A program made the position numbers and the translations under genes. The notes below the pieces were generated by a model. The model made no database searches. It worked only from the letters and a program-made list of their open reading frames with translations, and had not been told where the DNA came from. Shown piece by piece: positions 5,065-7,391 of a DNA stretch of 7,391 nt; within the stretch, counting starts at the first letter, position 1, and each line of letters starts with the position of its first letter. The stretch spans positions 1-7,391 of the forward strand of contig CAMWQF010000138.1 in assembly GCA_947176285.1 (NCBI GenBank), in the 5' to 3' direction. This DNA is from an uncultured Porphyromonadaceae bacterium (GTDB lineage Bacteria > Bacteroidota > Bacteroidia > Bacteroidales > Muribaculaceae).

Positions 5065-6690
5065 TTATCGGTCAATATCAGGGATTACGAAGTCAAGAGC
5101 AGCACCGATTGTGATTACGTCGGCAATCATATTTCCTCGGCAGCAGAGATCCATTACTCCAACAAGGTTGAAGCAGGGGCTCTGGAAATGCACTCGGTAA
5201 GGATTCTTTGAGCCGTCGCTTTCGATGTATACGCCGAAAGTGCCACGTGAAGCCTCGACTTGAGTGTACCAGTGTCCTACAGGGAGTTTCACAATCTTTG
5301 GCACTTGAGCACGTATGTCTCCTTCCGGTATCTTGTCGATGAGTTGCTCAATGATACGGCAACTCTGTTCAATCTCTTTCATACGCACCATGTAGCGAGA
5401 ATAGGAATCGCAGCCGTCGAGAAGGACTTCTTCAAACTGCACGCGATCGTAGGCAGCATATGGATGCTTCTTACGGCAGTCGCAACTCCAGTTTGATCCG
5501 CGTCCTGAAGGGCCGGTGATGCAATAGTTGATGGCATCTTCCTTGCTCAGATGACCTACATGGAGACGGTTTTTTGCTATGATATTGCCGGAGAATACTG
5601 TGTGGTATTCTTTCAGGCGCTCCGGCATGATGGCAAGAAGAGCCTTCACATCTTTCACGAAATCAGGATGTAAGTCGGCAATTACACCGCCAATCACATT
5701 ATAGTTCATCGACATGCGTGCGCCACATGTTTTTTCGAAGATATCGAGCACCATTTCACGTTCGCGGAAGCCATAGAAGAATGCGGTGGTGGCGCCAAGG
5801 TCCATTGCCGTACATCCAAATGCCAGCAGATGGCTGGAGATACGCATCAACTCGTCCATGATGGTACGGATCACAACAGCGCGGTCAGGAACCTGAAGAC
5901 CAAGAGCCTTTTCGATACATGCACATAGGCAGTGACGGTTCTGGTGTGCGCTCATGTAGTCCATACGGTCAGTGAAATGGAGAATCTGAGGATATCCAAG
6001 TTCCTCGCAGAGTTTCTCGATACCTCGGTGTATGTAGCCGGAAACCACGTCAACTTTCTTCACCTCCTCACCATTGAGTGCCACGCGGAAGCGCATAACT
6101 CCGTGAGTAGATGGGTGCTGAGGACCAATGTTCATCACATAATCATGCATTTCAAACACCTTGGATGGTATTGGCTTAATCACACCATTAGGATCTTTGA
6201 CATATGAAACTGTATTATCCTCATTCTTCTCGTCGTTTTCCGGAATCGGATTCAGTTTCGGGTCGGCATCATAATCCTTGCGCAGCGGATATCCTTTCCA
6301 ATCGTTGCGCAAGAAGAAGCGGCGCATATCGGGATGGTTGACAAACTTTATGCCGTAGAAATCATATACCTCGCGCTCCTGGAAGTTAGCTACCTTCCAG
6401 AGGTCGGAAACAGTGTCAATATAAGGGTTTTCACGGTCAGAGACAGCAACCTTGACCGACAGCATCTCCCATTTGCGGCTGGTAGCGGTGAAATAATACA
6501 TCACGCCAAGAGTCTCTTTCCAGTCCATTCCGACTACAGCAGAAAGGACATCGAAATTGAGATCCGGGTCATGCTTGAGTGCTTCAGCAAGGGCTCTCCA
6601 ATCTTCTGCCGGAACGTTTACGAGAAGCACATCGGCATCCTCGAATGTGGCAGACGGGCAAATCTTGCTTATTTTGTCTTTTACGCTCAT
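5065..6690 (-). CDS. nuoCD: Fused NADH-quinone oxidoreductase subunits C and D (NuoCD)
   Basis: A 541-residue protein joining two Q-module subunits of complex I. Residues 1-145 are NuoC (30-kDa family): EREVYDFYGIKF at about 105-116, then HPDMRRFFLRNDWKGYPLRK at about 119-138. A polar linker (about 146-180, PENDEKNEDNT) leads to NuoD (49-kDa family, related to the [NiFe]-hydrogenase large subunit). NuoD starts with GPQHPSTHG at 189-197, the loop with the quinone-headgroup histidine, then GYIHRGIEKL at 218-227. Tyr245 in DRMDY matches the quinone-contacting tyrosine of the family. GPSGRGS at 393-399, RKKHPYAAYD at 406-415 and the ending IPDIDR are also typical. The frame is continuous through the linker, so this is a true fusion, as is usual in Bacteroidetes and also seen in Escherichia coli. 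The upstream gap to nuoB is 30 bp, with an A/T-rich leader and no clear Shine-Dalgarno. nuoH begins 20 bp downstream, so nuoE, F and G are absent here. Confidence 0.96.
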   Translation of the reverse strand: MSVKDKISKICPSATFEDADVLLVNVPAEDWRALAEALKHDPDLNFDVLSAVVGMDWKETLGVMYYFTATSRKWEMLSVKVAVSDRENPYIDTVSDLWKVANFQEREVYDFYGIKFVNHPDMRRFFLRNDWKGYPLRKDYDADPKLNPIPENDEKNEDNTVSYVKDPNGVIKPIPSKVFEMHDYVMNIGPQHPSTHGVMRFRVALNGEEVKKVDVVSGYIHRGIEKLCEELGYPQILHFTDRMDYMSAHQNRHCLCACIEKALGLQVPDRAVVIRTIMDELMRISSHLLAFGCTAMDLGATTAFFYGFREREMVLDIFEKTCGARMSMNYNVIGGVIADLHPDFVKDVKALLAIMPERLKEYHTVFSGNIIAKNRLHVGHLSKEDAINYCITGPSGRGSNWSCDCRKKHPYAAYDRVQFEEVLLDGCDSYSRYMVRMKEIEQSCRIIEQLIDKIPEGDIRAQVPKIVKLPVGHWYTQVEASRGTFGVYIESDGSKNPYRVHFQSPCFNLVGVMDLCCRGNMIADVITIGAALDFVIPDIDR

Positions 6691-6720
6691 TTTATAAGTT
6701 GTGTATTGTTGACAAATTGA

Positions 6721-7344
6721 TTAATACTCGCCTGCATCTTCAGGATGCTTGCGGAAGAAGTCTTTGATTTTTTCCTTGCGGTTGACGCCGCCGAAGAACT
6801 TCTGGATCTTGATCTTACGCTGCAGTTGCATAAGGCCATAGAACATGGCTTCCGGACGCGGAGGGCAACCCGGTATATAGACATCTACGGGAAGTATCTT
6901 ATCGACACCGTCAACAACGCAATAAGATTTCTTGAACGGTCCGCCGCTTACAGCGCAACCGCCGCAAGCGATCACATACTTGGGTTCAGCAAGTTGGTCG
7001 TAGAGACGTACGAGTGCCGGAGCCATCTTGTGGACGATAGTGCCTTGCACCATGATGTAGTCTGCCTGACGGGGAGAGTTGCGGGCAACCTCGAAACCAA
7101 AGCGAGCCATGTCGTAGCGGGCAGCCCCGAGACACATGAATTCGATTGCGCAGCAGCTCGTGCCGAAACAGAGAGGCCATAGTGAGTTGGAAATACCCCA
7201 GTTGATCAGTTGGTCGAGTTTGCCGACTGCTACGTTAGCACCGGTAGCATTGAGTTCTTCGACGAGTTTTTCGATGTATTCATTGTCTTTGAAGTCGTCA
7301 GTCTTCATCGACTTGATCTTGATATCATCAATAGTCACTGCCAT
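6721..7344 (-). CDS. nuoB: NADH-quinone oxidoreductase subunit B (NuoB, carries Fe-S cluster N2)
   Basis: NuoB (PSST in mitochondria) is a peripheral Q-module subunit that holds the [4Fe-4S] cluster N2, which passes electrons to quinone at the interface with NuoD. With the ATG at 7344 the protein is 207 residues. The N2 ligands are all visible: adjacent C64 and C65 in FGTSCCAIEFMC, C130 in CGGCAVSGGPF, and C160 in IPGCPPRPEA. The core is complete, with a basic C-terminal tail. An in-frame TTG at 7365 would add seven residues (MAERSSQ), but the ATG has AAGGAG seven bases upstream (7352-7357) and overlaps nuoA by only 10 bp, so I prefer it. That Shine-Dalgarno match lies inside the conserved Arg-Lys-Gly-Ala codons of nuoA and may be partly coincidental. 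nuoCD starts 30 bp downstream. Confidence 0.96.
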   Translation of the reverse strand: MAVTIDDIKIKSMKTDDFKDNEYIEKLVEELNATGANVAVGKLDQLINWGISNSLWPLCFGTSCCAIEFMCLGAARYDMARFGFEVARNSPRQADYIMVQGTIVHKMAPALVRLYDQLAEPKYVIACGGCAVSGGPFKKSYCVVDGVDKILPVDVYIPGCPPRPEAMFYGLMQLQRKIKIQKFFGGVNRKEKIKDFFRKHPEDAGEY

Positions 7345-7391
7345 TTGAGAGCTCCTTTCCGCCAAGCGTAAGCAAGGCCTAAAATAAGAAT
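7335..7391 (-). CDS. nuoA: NADH-quinone oxidoreductase subunit A, C-terminal end only (partial, runs off the right edge)
   Basis: Reading the minus strand from the window edge gives an open frame of 18 residues, ILILGLAYAWRKGALKWQ, followed by TGA at 7335-7337. The pattern of a hydrophobic stretch, then LxYxWxKGAL and a terminal W, matches the end of NuoA/ND3, a small three-helix membrane subunit of complex I next to the quinone-binding site. Its place just upstream of nuoB fits the standard nuoA-nuoB order. The stop overlaps the preferred nuoB start by 10 bp, which suggests translational coupling. Only the last part of the third membrane helix and the tail are visible; the start and most of the gene lie beyond 7391. 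The segment is short, so the call rests on motif plus position. Confidence 0.85.
   Translation of the reverse strand: MLILGLAYAWRKGALKWQ

Noticed and set aside
6150..6260. nuoC-nuoD join as a sequencing or assembly error removing a stop codon
   Set aside because: The linker is an ordinary polar sequence in one continuous frame, and NuoCD fusions are well known in this phylum and in enterobacteria.
6334..6720. Plus-strand open frame (128 codons) opposite the NuoC part of nuoCD
   Set aside because: Antisense shadow of conserved coding sequence, with no family motifs and no partner genes on that strand.
6745..7182. Long plus-strand open frame (145 codons) opposite nuoB
   Set aside because: It lies entirely antisense to a well-conserved nuoB, has no recognisable domain and no clear leader; it is a by-product of nuoB codon composition.

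Overview
The window looks like a piece of a Bacteroidota chromosome, most likely order Bacteroidales (a gut Bacteroidales such as Muribaculaceae is plausible, but the family cannot be settled by eye). The clues are a fused nuoC-nuoD gene, a nuo cluster that passes from nuoD straight to nuoH without nuoE/F/G, an ATP synthase cluster that starts with atpD-atpC, a very short epsilon subunit, an a subunit with a signal peptide and a long extracytoplasmic extension, and A-rich leaders with few Shine-Dalgarno sites. Every gene I can support lies on the minus strand, so transcription runs from high to low coordinates.

Layout in transcription order (right to left). The extreme right edge holds the last 18 codons of nuoA, which overlap the start of nuoB (6721-7344). 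Then come the nuoCD fusion (5065-6690) and nuoH (3968-5044). These are parts of the Q and membrane modules of a complex I-like quinone oxidoreductase. A 73-bp intergenic segment (3895-3967) with a perfect 9-bp inverted repeat follows. Next is the F1Fo ATP synthase: atpD (beta, 2395-3894), atpC (epsilon, 2139-2375), atpB (a, 875-2128), a 108-bp gap with short tandem repeats and an A-rich leader, atpE (c, 524-766) and atpF (b, 1-495, whose stop codon is the first three bases of the window). The expected delta, alpha and gamma genes (atpH, atpA, atpG) would lie beyond the left edge.

The two systems belong to the same energy-conserving chain: the Nuo complex would pump ions while reducing quinone, and the ATP synthase would use the resulting gradient (or consume ATP to build it). 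The main surprise is the junction. In the usual order nuoH is followed by nuoI, J, K, L, M and N, but here atpD comes only 73 bp after nuoH. Either the nuo operon is split (perhaps with the ATP synthase genes inserted into it), or the distal nuo genes moved or were lost, or the sequence is wrongly joined. The window alone cannot decide.

Gene density is very high. The longest gap between genes is 108 bp. I see no RNA gene, mobile element, CRISPR array or foreign-looking gene, and no radically new system.
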